In this document: positions 44,177 through 51,099 of the stretch, piece after piece
How positions within the stretch are numbered: position 1 is the first letter of the stretch
Layout of the letters: each line of letters begins with the position of its first letter
NCBI RefSeq assembly: GCF_022919715.1
Contig: NZ_CP095042.1
Coordinates: 4,092,001 to 4,156,000, forward strand
Reading direction: 5' to 3'
Length of the DNA stretch: 64,000 nt
Origin: Agromyces sp. H17E-10
GTDB lineage: Bacteria > Actinomycetota > Actinomycetes > Actinomycetales > Microbacteriaceae
Notes under the pieces: model-generated
Database searches by the model: none
Told to the model about the DNA's origin: nothing
Seen by the model: the letters and a program-made list of their open reading frames with translations, nothing else
Made by a program: the position numbers and the translations under genes

Positions 44177-45085
44177 TCAGGGAGCCGCAGGCCCCCGGCC
44201 GTCGGCACGTCCCTCGGGGCCGTCGCCGCGGCGGCGCAGGTAGCGCTCGAACTCCTGGGCGATCGCCTCGCCGCTCGCCTCGGGCGCGTCGACGGCGTCG
44301 CGCGCCTGCTCGAGCTGGGCGATGTAGCCCGCCATCTCCTCGTCGTCGGCGGCGAGCGCGTCGACGCCCGCCTCCCATGCCTGCGCCTCGGTCTCGAGGG
44401 TGCCGCGGGGGATCGAGAGCCCCGTCAGCTCCTCGAGCTTGCCGAGGAGGGCGAGGACGGCCTTCGGCGACGGCGCGTTGTGCACGTAGTGCGGAACGGA
44501 GGCCCACAGCGACACCGTCGGGATGCCGAGCCGCTCGGCGCGGTCGGCGAGCACGCTGAGGATGCCGACCGGTCCCTCGTAGGTGGAGCGCTCGACGCCC
44601 AGCGCTTCGCGCACCTCGGGGTTCTCGCTCGACGCGAACACGGTCAGCGGGCGCGTGTGCGGCGCGTCGGCGAGCATCGCCCCGAGCATCACCATGCCGT
44701 CGATGTCGGCCGCGAGGGCCGCGTCGATGAGCTCGGCGGCGAACGCCTTCCAGCTGCGGGCGGGTTCTGCGCCCATGAGCACGTGCAGGCCGGATGCTCC
44801 GGGGCCGGTGACCGGTTCGTCGAGGTCGCCCTCGCCGCCGCTGGGGCCGAGGACCGCCGCGCCGGGCCACTCGAGCCGGCGGACGCCGTCGTCGCCGGCG
44901 ACCACGGTCGGACGGGTGAACTGGTAGTCGAAGTAGAGTTCGGGGTCGACGGCGGCGATCTCGACGAGGCCGAGCCGCTCGACGAGGAGCTTCGCGGCCC
45001 CGGTCGCCGCCTCGCCGGCGTCGTTCCATCCCTCGAAGGCGACGACGAGCAGCCTCTTGCCCTCGAATCCGGCCGGCTGAATCAC
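44177..45085 (-). CDS. PAC2 family protein (proteasome assembly chaperone-like)
   Basis: 302 aa from a GTG at 45085. LLVVAFEGWNDAGEAATGAAKLL near the N-terminus and the SLWASVPHYVHNAPSPKAVLALL segment near 200 are diagnostic of actinobacterial PAC2 proteins (Rv2125-like). The C-terminal ~60 residues are helical and acidic, with a short Gly/Arg tail. In actinobacteria this gene usually sits near the proteasome region, but its own role is not known. Divergent from the HAD gene. Confidence 0.88.
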   Translation of the reverse strand: MIQPAGFEGKRLLVVAFEGWNDAGEAATGAAKLLVERLGLVEIAAVDPELYFDYQFTRPTVVAGDDGVRRLEWPGAAVLGPSGGEGDLDEPVTGPGASGLHVLMGAEPARSWKAFAAELIDAALAADIDGMVMLGAMLADAPHTRPLTVFASSENPEVREALGVERSTYEGPVGILSVLADRAERLGIPTVSLWASVPHYVHNAPSPKAVLALLGKLEELTGLSIPRGTLETEAQAWEAGVDALAADDEEMAGYIAQLEQARDAVDAPEASGEAIAQEFERYLRRRGDGPEGRADGRGPAAP

Positions 45086-45146
45086 TCCGCGTGCCCCGCT
45101 TCCCGCCCCGGACGCCCGGGGTCCTCTCCACAATAGGCCGTGCCCG

Positions 45147-45152
45147 TAGACT
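45147..45152 (+). promoter_or_regulatory. -10 box (TAGACT), leaderless candidate
   Basis: TAGACT lies 8 nt before the GTG at 45161 of the HAD gene. Confidence 0.45.
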
Positions 45153-45160
45153 TGGGGGTT

Positions 45161-45835
45161 GTGACCACACGCCTGCCTGCCGCCGTCCTCTGGGACATGG
45201 ACGGAACCCTCGTCGACACCGAACGCTACTGGATGGCCGCCGAGGAGGAGCTCGTCGAGGCGTTCGGCGGTGCCTGGACCCACGACGACGCACTCGCCCT
45301 CGTCGGCAGCGGACTGTGGGAGTCGGCCAAGGTCTTCCAGGCGAAGGGCGTCGACCTCGACGCCGACACGATCGTGAACCGCCTGACCGACCGGGTGAGC
45401 GAGATGCTCGCCGAGCACGGCGTGCCCTGGCGGCCCGGGGCGCGAGAGCTGCTCGAGGCCCTCCGCGCGGCATCCGTGCCGACCGCGCTCGTCACCATGT
45501 CGCTCCGCTCGATGGCCGACGAGATCATCTCGGCCATTCCGTTCACGGCGTTCGACGTGATCGTCACGGGAGACTCGGTCGAGCACCCCAAGCCCCACCC
45601 GCTGCCGTACCTGCAGGCCGCCGCCGAGCTCGGCGTCGACATCGCCGACTGCGTCGCGTTCGAGGACTCGCCGGCGGGACTCACGAGCGCCTACGACTCG
45701 GGCGCGATCGCCGTCGGCGTGCCGAACATCCTGGCGCTCGACGAGGTGGCGTCGACCGCGCTCTGGCCGACCCTCGAGGGGGCGACCGTCGCCGACGTCG
45801 CCGCGCTCGTCGCCGAGCGGGAGGCCGTCCGATGA
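45161..45835 (+). CDS. HAD family hydrolase (beta-phosphoglucomutase/sugar-phosphatase-like)
   Basis: 224 aa from a GTG at 45161. Motif I LWDMDGTLVDTE, helical cap domain (~20-90), motif II LVTMSLRS, Lys of motif III in HPKPHPLPY, motif IV FEDSPAGLTSA. It is a cytoplasmic small-molecule phosphatase or mutase. The stop overlaps the trmI start (ATGA). This HAD-trmI pairing next to PAC2 recurs in actinobacterial genomes. Confidence 0.88.
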   Translation: MTTRLPAAVLWDMDGTLVDTERYWMAAEEELVEAFGGAWTHDDALALVGSGLWESAKVFQAKGVDLDADTIVNRLTDRVSEMLAEHGVPWRPGARELLEALRAASVPTALVTMSLRSMADEIISAIPFTAFDVIVTGDSVEHPKPHPLPYLQAAAELGVDIADCVAFEDSPAGLTSAYDSGAIAVGVPNILALDEVASTALWPTLEGATVADVAALVAEREAVR

Positions 45836-46869
45836 CCGCGAGCCGAGGCGAGCAGAGCGGCCCCTTCCGGGTCGGCGACCGCGTGCAGCTGACCGGGCCG
45901 AAGGGGCGGATGCACACGATCACGCTCGAGCCGGGCAAGCTCTTCCACTCGCACAAGGGGCCGATCGCGCACGACGACCTCATCGGCCTGCCCGACGGCT
46001 CGGTCGTCGCGAACCAGGTCGGCATCGAGTACCTGGCGCTCCGACCGCTCCTCAGCGACTTCGTGATGTCGATGCCCCGCGGTGCGGCGATCGTCTACCC
46101 GAAGGATGCGGCGCAGATCCTCGCGCAGGCCGACATCTTCCCCGGGGCGACCGTCGTCGAGGCGGGCGTCGGGTCGGGGGCGCTGTCGCTGTGGCTGCTG
46201 CGCGCGATCGGCTCGACCGGCCGCCTCTGCTCGTTCGAGCGCCGCGAGGAGTTCGCCGACGTGGCTCGCGGCAACGTCGCGACCTTCCACGGCGCCGTGC
46301 CCGAGAACTGGTCGATCACGCTCGGCGACCTCGCCGAGGTGCTGCCCGAAACGGTGGAGCCCGCGAGCGTCGACCGCGTCGTGCTCGACATGCTCGCGCC
46401 GTGGGAGTGCATCGACGAGGTGTCCCGGGCGTTGAAGCCCGGCGGTGTCGTGCTCTGCTACATCGCCACCGTCACGCAGCTTTCCCGGGTCGCCGAGGCG
46501 ATCCGTGCCACGGGCCTCTACACCGAACCGCAGTCCTCGGAGACGATGGTGCGCGGCTGGCACGTGCAGGGCCTCGCCGTACGGCCCGATCACCGCATGA
46601 TCGCGCACACCGGCTTCCTCATCACCGCCCGTCGGCTCGCGCCCGACACCGTGCTGCCCGAGCTCAAGCGCCGGCCGTCGAAGACCGAGTTCAGCGATGA
46701 GGACGTCGAGGCGTGGACGCCCGGCGCCCTCGGCGAGCGTCAGGTGAGCGCGAAGGCGCTGCGCAAGCGCGTCCGCGCCGCCGACGCGGCGGCCCGCAAG
46801 TCCGCGGGCGGCGACGACGGCGACGAGACCGATGCACCCGCACCCGAGGCTCCCGTCTCGGACGGGTAG
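45832..46869 (+). CDS. trmI: tRNA (adenine-58-N1)-methyltransferase
   Basis: 345 aa. An N-terminal beta-domain (FRVGDRVQLTGPKGRMHTITLEPGKLFHSHKG) precedes the SAM-binding Rossmann domain with motif I VVEAGVGSGALSLWLLRAIG; VVLDMLAPWE is the catalytic loop region. It forms m1A58 in the T-loop of tRNAs as a tetramer. The C-terminal ~70 residues are an added Lys/Arg- then Asp/Ala-rich tail. Coupled to the HAD gene by ATGA. In many actinobacteria the next genes are arc/mpa, dop, pup and prcBA; here they are absent. Confidence 0.92.
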   Translation: MTASRGEQSGPFRVGDRVQLTGPKGRMHTITLEPGKLFHSHKGPIAHDDLIGLPDGSVVANQVGIEYLALRPLLSDFVMSMPRGAAIVYPKDAAQILAQADIFPGATVVEAGVGSGALSLWLLRAIGSTGRLCSFERREEFADVARGNVATFHGAVPENWSITLGDLAEVLPETVEPASVDRVVLDMLAPWECIDEVSRALKPGGVVLCYIATVTQLSRVAEAIRATGLYTEPQSSETMVRGWHVQGLAVRPDHRMIAHTGFLITARRLAPDTVLPELKRRPSKTEFSDEDVEAWTPGALGERQVSAKALRKRVRAADAAARKSAGGDDGDETDAPAPEAPVSDG

Positions 46870-46926
46870 GCTTTCAACGCCGCTCAGCGACCACCCCAGA
46901 TGCGACCCCTGAAGAATCGAGGATCT

Positions 46927-47856
46927 GTGCGCTCGTCTCTCGCGCTCATCGCCACGGCCGGAATCGTCGCCGTCGCGCTCTCCGGCTGCGCCGCCCAGGC
47001 CCCCGCGCCCGGGGCGGAGCCCGGCAACTCGTCGTCGACGATCGACGTCACGGGCGACTTCGGCAAGACCCCGAAGGTCGAGTTCCCGACGCCGCTCACG
47101 CCGGAGGAGACCGAGTGCACCGAGGTCATCGAAGGGGAGGGGCCCCTGATCCAGAACGGTCAGCCCGTTGCGATTGATTTCGCGATGTACAACGGCGCGA
47201 CCGGAGACCTTCTGCAGTCGAACGGGTTCGGCGACCAGGCGCCGGTTCCAGTCGTCGCCTCGGACAGCGTCGTCTTCCCCGGCTTGGCGAAGGGGCTCAC
47301 GTGCGCTCGAGAAGGTTCGCGCGTCGCCATCGTCATGCCTCAGAAGGACGGGTTCGGCGAGAGCCCGCAGGCTTTGCAGCTCGGTGTCAACCCGGGCGAC
47401 AGTCTCGTCTTCGTCGTCGACGTGCACCAGGCTTTCCCTGCTCGTGCGGACGGTGCACCCCAATTGACCCGCGATGGCTTCCCCGCGGTGGTACTCGCGC
47501 CAGACGGCCGTCCCGGCGTCACGGTCCCGAAGGCGGCTCCGCCGAAGCAATCCGAGGTGGAGCTCTTGAAGAGTGGCTCGGGCGAGGTCGTCGAGGACGG
47601 CGACCAGGTCATCGTGCAGTTCACCTCGGTCGACTGGAAGACGAACGAGGTTTCCGCCTCGACGTGGGAAGACGGTTCAGCAACGGGCGTCGTCGCCGGC
47701 GACGGCGGCCAGGGCGGACCGCTCCCGCCCGCGGTCACGAAGGCGCTCGTCGGCAAGAAGGCCGGCTCCCAGATCGGCGTCATCGTCGTCCCCGAGGGCG
47801 ACGACGCGAGCGGTTCCGCGCAGTTCTACGTCGTCGACGTGCTCGGCGCGCTCTGA
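46927..47856 (+). CDS. FKBP-type peptidyl-prolyl isomerase lipoprotein
   Basis: 309 aa from a GTG at 46927 with GAGG upstream; an ATG at 46900 is in frame, but the later start gives a normal lipoprotein signal with lipobox ALSGC (Cys near 21). Two FKBP-like domains follow: the first around GQPVAIDFAMYN ... VFPGLAKGLTCAREGSRVAIVMPQ, the second around DGDQVIVQFTSVDWKTNEV ... PAVTKALVGKKAGSQIGVIVVP. Both lack several aromatic residues of the classical FK506 pocket, so isomerase activity may be weak. It lies between trmI and pafB. Confidence 0.85.
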   Translation: MRSSLALIATAGIVAVALSGCAAQAPAPGAEPGNSSSTIDVTGDFGKTPKVEFPTPLTPEETECTEVIEGEGPLIQNGQPVAIDFAMYNGATGDLLQSNGFGDQAPVPVVASDSVVFPGLAKGLTCAREGSRVAIVMPQKDGFGESPQALQLGVNPGDSLVFVVDVHQAFPARADGAPQLTRDGFPAVVLAPDGRPGVTVPKAAPPKQSEVELLKSGSGEVVEDGDQVIVQFTSVDWKTNEVSASTWEDGSATGVVAGDGGQGGPLPPAVTKALVGKKAGSQIGVIVVPEGDDASGSAQFYVVDVLGAL

Positions 47857-47904
47857 GCGTCCATCGACCCGACCGCCGGCGCCCGTTGGGCGTCGGCGGT
47901 TCAG

Positions 47905-47910
47905 TATGAT
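47905..47910 (+). promoter_or_regulatory. -10 box (TATGAT) of pafB, leaderless candidate
   Basis: TATGAT overlaps an in-frame ATG at 47906 and lies 7 nt before the GTG at 47918, favouring the GTG as the true start. Confidence 0.5.
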
Positions 47911-47917
47911 CGCTCGT

Positions 47918-48937
47918 GTGGCCGTGACAGAACCCAGTGGTGCAGCGAAGGTTCCGGTCGAAGACCGGTTGTTCAGCCTCGTCCTCGCCCTCGTCGCGAC
48001 CGAGACCGGGCTCCTGAAGTCCGAGATCCTCTCGACCGTCCGCGGCTATGCCGAGCGCTACGACGCCGGGGGGCAGAACGCGAACCTCGAGCGGCAGTTC
48101 GAGCGTGACAAAGACGAGATCCGCGATCTCGGCATCCCGCTCGAGACGGTCGAGTCGCCCGACCGGCCGGGCGACAACCAGTCCCTGCGCTACCGCATCC
48201 CGAAGGGGCAGTACGAACTGCCCGAGACGGTGCGGTTCAGTCCCGACGAGCTCGCCCTGCTCGGTCTCGCGGCCGAGGTCTGGCGCGAGGCATCCGTCTC
48301 GGCCGACTCGCAGCGCGCCCTCACCAAGCTGCGGTCGCTCGGCATCGAGCCGCGCGACCCCGTCATCGGCTACGCACCGCGACTCCGCGTTCGCGATGCG
48401 GCCTTCGAGCCGCTCCGCCAGGCGCTCGATCGCCGGCAGACGGTTCGCTTCCGCTATTTCAAGCCGGGGGAGCGGGAGCCGCGCCTGCGCACCGTCGACC
48501 CGCTCGCGGTCGTGCTCCATGAGGGCCGCTGGCACCTGCACGCCCGCGACCGGGCGGTCGACGAGCCCCGCACGTTCCTGCTCTCCCGCATCGTGGGCGA
48601 CGTGGAGTTCGTCGCGGGCTCGACGTTCGACGCCCCGCCGCCCGGCATCCAGGACCGGGTGATCGCCGAGCTCGACGCCCTGCGGCTCGCGAACGTCGCC
48701 GACCTCGCGGTGACCGCGGGCAGCGACGCCGAGATCCGCCTCGGCAAGCGGGCCGTCGAGGGCGATGAGGACGCGGGGGTCATCCGCCTGCACTACACCG
48801 ACGAGGCGGTGCTCGCCGACGAACTCGCGGCCTACGGCCCCGAGGTCCGCGTGCTCGCGCCCGCGACCCTGCGCGAAGCGGTGCGCGACCGGCTCCGACT
48901 CGTCGCCGAGGCGCATCGCGAGGGAGCCGCCCGATGA
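47918..48937 (+). CDS. pafB: PafB, WYL-domain DNA-damage regulator
   Basis: 339 aa from a GTG at 47918. N-terminal winged helix (DRLFSLVLALVATETGLLKSEI ... LERQFERDKDEIRDLGIPLET), WYL domain near 160-240 (RQTVRFRYFKPGEREPRLRTVDPLAVVLHEGRWHLHARD), and a WCX-type C-terminal domain. With PafC it forms a heterodimeric activator of the LexA-independent damage response in mycobacteria. ATGA overlap with pafC. Confidence 0.92.
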   Translation: MAVTEPSGAAKVPVEDRLFSLVLALVATETGLLKSEILSTVRGYAERYDAGGQNANLERQFERDKDEIRDLGIPLETVESPDRPGDNQSLRYRIPKGQYELPETVRFSPDELALLGLAAEVWREASVSADSQRALTKLRSLGIEPRDPVIGYAPRLRVRDAAFEPLRQALDRRQTVRFRYFKPGEREPRLRTVDPLAVVLHEGRWHLHARDRAVDEPRTFLLSRIVGDVEFVAGSTFDAPPPGIQDRVIAELDALRLANVADLAVTAGSDAEIRLGKRAVEGDEDAGVIRLHYTDEAVLADELAAYGPEVRVLAPATLREAVRDRLRLVAEAHREGAAR

Positions 48938-49926
48938 ACGAACCCCGCCGCAAGCCGCTGAAGGCCTCCGACAAGCTCGTCTTCCTGCTCTCGCTCGTGC
49001 CGTACCTGCTCGAGCAGCAGGTCGTCGACGTACCCGACGCCGCGGCGCACTTCGGCGTCTCCGACGAGGAGATCCGCGAGGCCGTGCGCCTCATCGCGAC
49101 GTCGGGCCTCCCGGGTGCCACCGGCACGTACCAGCCGAACGACCTGTTCGACATCGACTGGGACGCCTTCGAGGACGACGACGTCATCGTGATCGTGCAC
49201 CACGTCGCCATCGACGACGCCCCGCGACTGTCGGCCCGCGAGGCGGCGGCGCTGATCGCCGGCCTCCAGTACCTCTCGGCGCTGCCCGAGAACGCCGGCA
49301 GTGCGTCGCTCGGCGCGCTCATGCAGAAGCTCACCGCGGGCGCCTCCGCGGCGCCGAGCCGCATCGCCGTCGCCGAGTCCGCGAGCAACGGGTCGCTCGC
49401 GATCATCCGCGAGGCCGTCGCAGGCGGCCGTCAGCTCGAGTTCGACTACCGCAACGCGGTCGGCGTCGCGGGCCGGCGACGCGTCGACCCGCTGCGCATC
49501 CTCTCGCAGGACGCCGACTGGTACCTGCAGGCCTACTGCCACACGCGTGAGGACGTGCGCAACTTCCGGGTCGACCGCATGAGCGGGCTGGTCGTCAGCG
49601 ACCTGCCGATCGACGAGCATGCCGAGGCCGAGGTCCCCGACACCCTGTTCCAGGGCTCGGAGAGCGACTTCGACGTGGTCGTCGACGCGGTGCCCGAGGC
49701 GCTGCCGCTGCTCGCCGACTACCTCGCCGACTCGAAGACCGAAGCGGTCGACGGTCGGCTCAGGGTCACGCTCCGCCTCGCGCACGTGCACGGGCTCAAG
49801 CGCCTCGTCGCCGGTCTTCCGGGACTCGTGACGGTCGTCTCGCCCGCCGAAGCGCGAGCAGCGGTCGCCGGGTGGGCCGACGCGGGGCTCGCAGGCTACG
49901 CTGGCCAGGAGACATCCGACCACTGA
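48934..49926 (+). CDS. pafC: PafC, WYL-domain DNA-damage regulator
   Basis: 330 aa. N-terminal winged helix (ASDKLVFLLSLVPYLLEQQVVDVPDAAAHFGVSDEEIREAVRLI), WYL domain around 150-215 (GRQLEFDYRNAVGVAGRRRVDPLRI ... WYLQAYCHTREDVRNFRVDRM), and a C-terminal WCX-like domain. It acts with PafB, started by an ATGA overlap. DNA-damage genes such as imuA-imuB-dnaE2 in this window are plausible targets, but I have not matched a PafBC motif upstream of them. Confidence 0.92.
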   Translation: MNEPRRKPLKASDKLVFLLSLVPYLLEQQVVDVPDAAAHFGVSDEEIREAVRLIATSGLPGATGTYQPNDLFDIDWDAFEDDDVIVIVHHVAIDDAPRLSAREAAALIAGLQYLSALPENAGSASLGALMQKLTAGASAAPSRIAVAESASNGSLAIIREAVAGGRQLEFDYRNAVGVAGRRRVDPLRILSQDADWYLQAYCHTREDVRNFRVDRMSGLVVSDLPIDEHAEAEVPDTLFQGSESDFDVVVDAVPEALPLLADYLADSKTEAVDGRLRVTLRLAHVHGLKRLVAGLPGLVTVVSPAEARAAVAGWADAGLAGYAGQETSDH

Positions 49927-49936
49927 GCCAGGAGTA

Positions 49937-49964
49937 CCCCGACGAACGGAGCGGTTCGTCGGGG
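49937..49964 (+). terminator. Hairpin between pafC and tatA
   Basis: CCCCGACGAAC - GGAGCG - GTTCGTCGGGG, a perfect 11-bp stem 11 nt after the pafC stop, without a T-run. Confidence 0.55.
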
Positions 49965-50005
49965 CATCCGTCCACAGGTAGGATCTCGCAGCAACCTCCG
50001 GCAGG

Positions 50006-50011
50006 TAGACT
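50006..50011 (+). promoter_or_regulatory. -10 box (TAGACT) upstream of tatA
   Basis: TAGACT about 40 nt before the tatA ATG; a second candidate TAGGAT lies at 49979-49984. Confidence 0.4.
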
Positions 50012-50045
50012 GTCGCCAACATCCCCCGAGAACGGACGAAAACCT

Positions 50046-50264
50046 ATGTGGCAAGGCTTCACCGGTTGGCACGCGCTGATCATCCTCGTGGTCATCCTGC
50101 TGCTGTTCGGCGCCCCCAAGCTTCCGGCCCTCGCCCGCAGCCTCGGGCAGTCGATGAAGATTCTGAAGACCGAGGTGCGCAGCGACAAGGGCGACGGCGA
50201 CGCGGCCGCCGCCGGTGACGAGGCGCCGAAGTCCGAAGAGTCGGATTCCGGCAAGAGCGCCTGA
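50046..50264 (+). CDS. tatA: Twin-arginine translocase subunit TatA
   Basis: 72 aa. One N-terminal transmembrane helix (WHALIILVVILLLFGAPKLP, ~8-24), the FGAPKLP hinge, an amphipathic helix (ALARSLGQSMKILKTEV), and an acidic C-terminal tail. It forms the size-adjustable pore for folded proteins with TatC. Six nt before tatC on the same strand. No tatB lies here; in actinobacteria tatB is usually elsewhere. Confidence 0.95.
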   Translation: MWQGFTGWHALIILVVILLLFGAPKLPALARSLGQSMKILKTEVRSDKGDGDAAAAGDEAPKSEESDSGKSA

Positions 50265-50269
50265 CCTCG

Positions 50270-51073
50270 ATGACCGCGGTGAAAGATCGCGGGGAGAAGA
50301 ACCGCGAGAAGCGCATGTCGCTCGGCGCGCACCTCATCGAGCTGCGCAAGCGCCTCTTCATCTCGGCGATCGCGATCGTCGTGGGCATGGTCGCCGGCTG
50401 GGTACTGACCGACCTCTACGTCTGGGACGCGATCCAGGAGCCGGTCGCGCGCGTGGCCGAGGCCCGCGGACAGGACGCCGAGACGGCGATCGTCTTCCCG
50501 ACGATCTCGAGCGCCTTCGACCTGCGCCTGCAGATCGCCTTGACGTTGGGCCTCGTGATCTCGAGCCCGGTGTGGCTGTACCAGGTGTTCGCGTTCCTGG
50601 TCCCCGGCCTCAACAAGAAGGAGCGGAGCTTCACGCTCGCGTTCTTCGCGACCGCGATCCCGTTGTTCTTCGCCGGCTGCGCGGCCGGATGGTTCGTGCT
50701 GCCGAACATCGTGAAGCTCATGACGAGCTTCGTGCCCGAGGGGGCGATGTCGCTGCTCACGGCGAAGGAGTACATCGACTTCGTGCTGAAGCTCGTGATC
50801 GCGATCGGCATCGCCTTCGTGGTGCCCGTGTTCATCGTGCTGCTGAACTTCGCCGGCGTCATCAGCGCGGCGTCGATCATCAAGTCGTGGCGGGTCGCGA
50901 TCCTCGTGATCGTGCTCTTCACGGCGATCGCGACCCCGTCGGCCGACATCGTCTCGATGTTCATGCTCGCGATCCCGATGATCGTGCTGTACTTCGCGGC
51001 GTGGTTCATCGCGAACCTGCACGACAAGCGGGTCGCGCGTCGCAACCTCGCCGAGTTCGGAGAGGCCGTCTGA
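50270..51073 (+). CDS. tatC: Twin-arginine translocase subunit TatC
   Basis: 267 aa. SLGAHLIELRKRLFISAIAIVVG is the TatC N-terminal signature; six hydrophobic helices follow, with PVWLYQVFAFLVPGLNKKER in the conserved cytoplasmic loop and the TPSADIVSMFMLAIPMIVLYF end. It is the receptor for the twin-arginine signal. Operon with tatA; next gene is the helicase. Confidence 0.96.
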   Translation: MTAVKDRGEKNREKRMSLGAHLIELRKRLFISAIAIVVGMVAGWVLTDLYVWDAIQEPVARVAEARGQDAETAIVFPTISSAFDLRLQIALTLGLVISSPVWLYQVFAFLVPGLNKKERSFTLAFFATAIPLFFAGCAAGWFVLPNIVKLMTSFVPEGAMSLLTAKEYIDFVLKLVIAIGIAFVVPVFIVLLNFAGVISAASIIKSWRVAILVIVLFTAIATPSADIVSMFMLAIPMIVLYFAAWFIANLHDKRVARRNLAEFGEAV

Positions 51074-51087
51074 GGCCCGACGCTGTC

Positions 51088-51093
51088 TAGGCT
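51088..51093 (+). promoter_or_regulatory. -10 box (TAGGCT), leaderless candidate
   Basis: TAGGCT lies 6 nt before the GTG at 51100 and 9 nt before an in-frame ATG at 51103; GGAGAGG in between could serve as a weak Shine-Dalgarno sequence. Confidence 0.45.
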
Positions 51094-51099
51094 GGAGAG

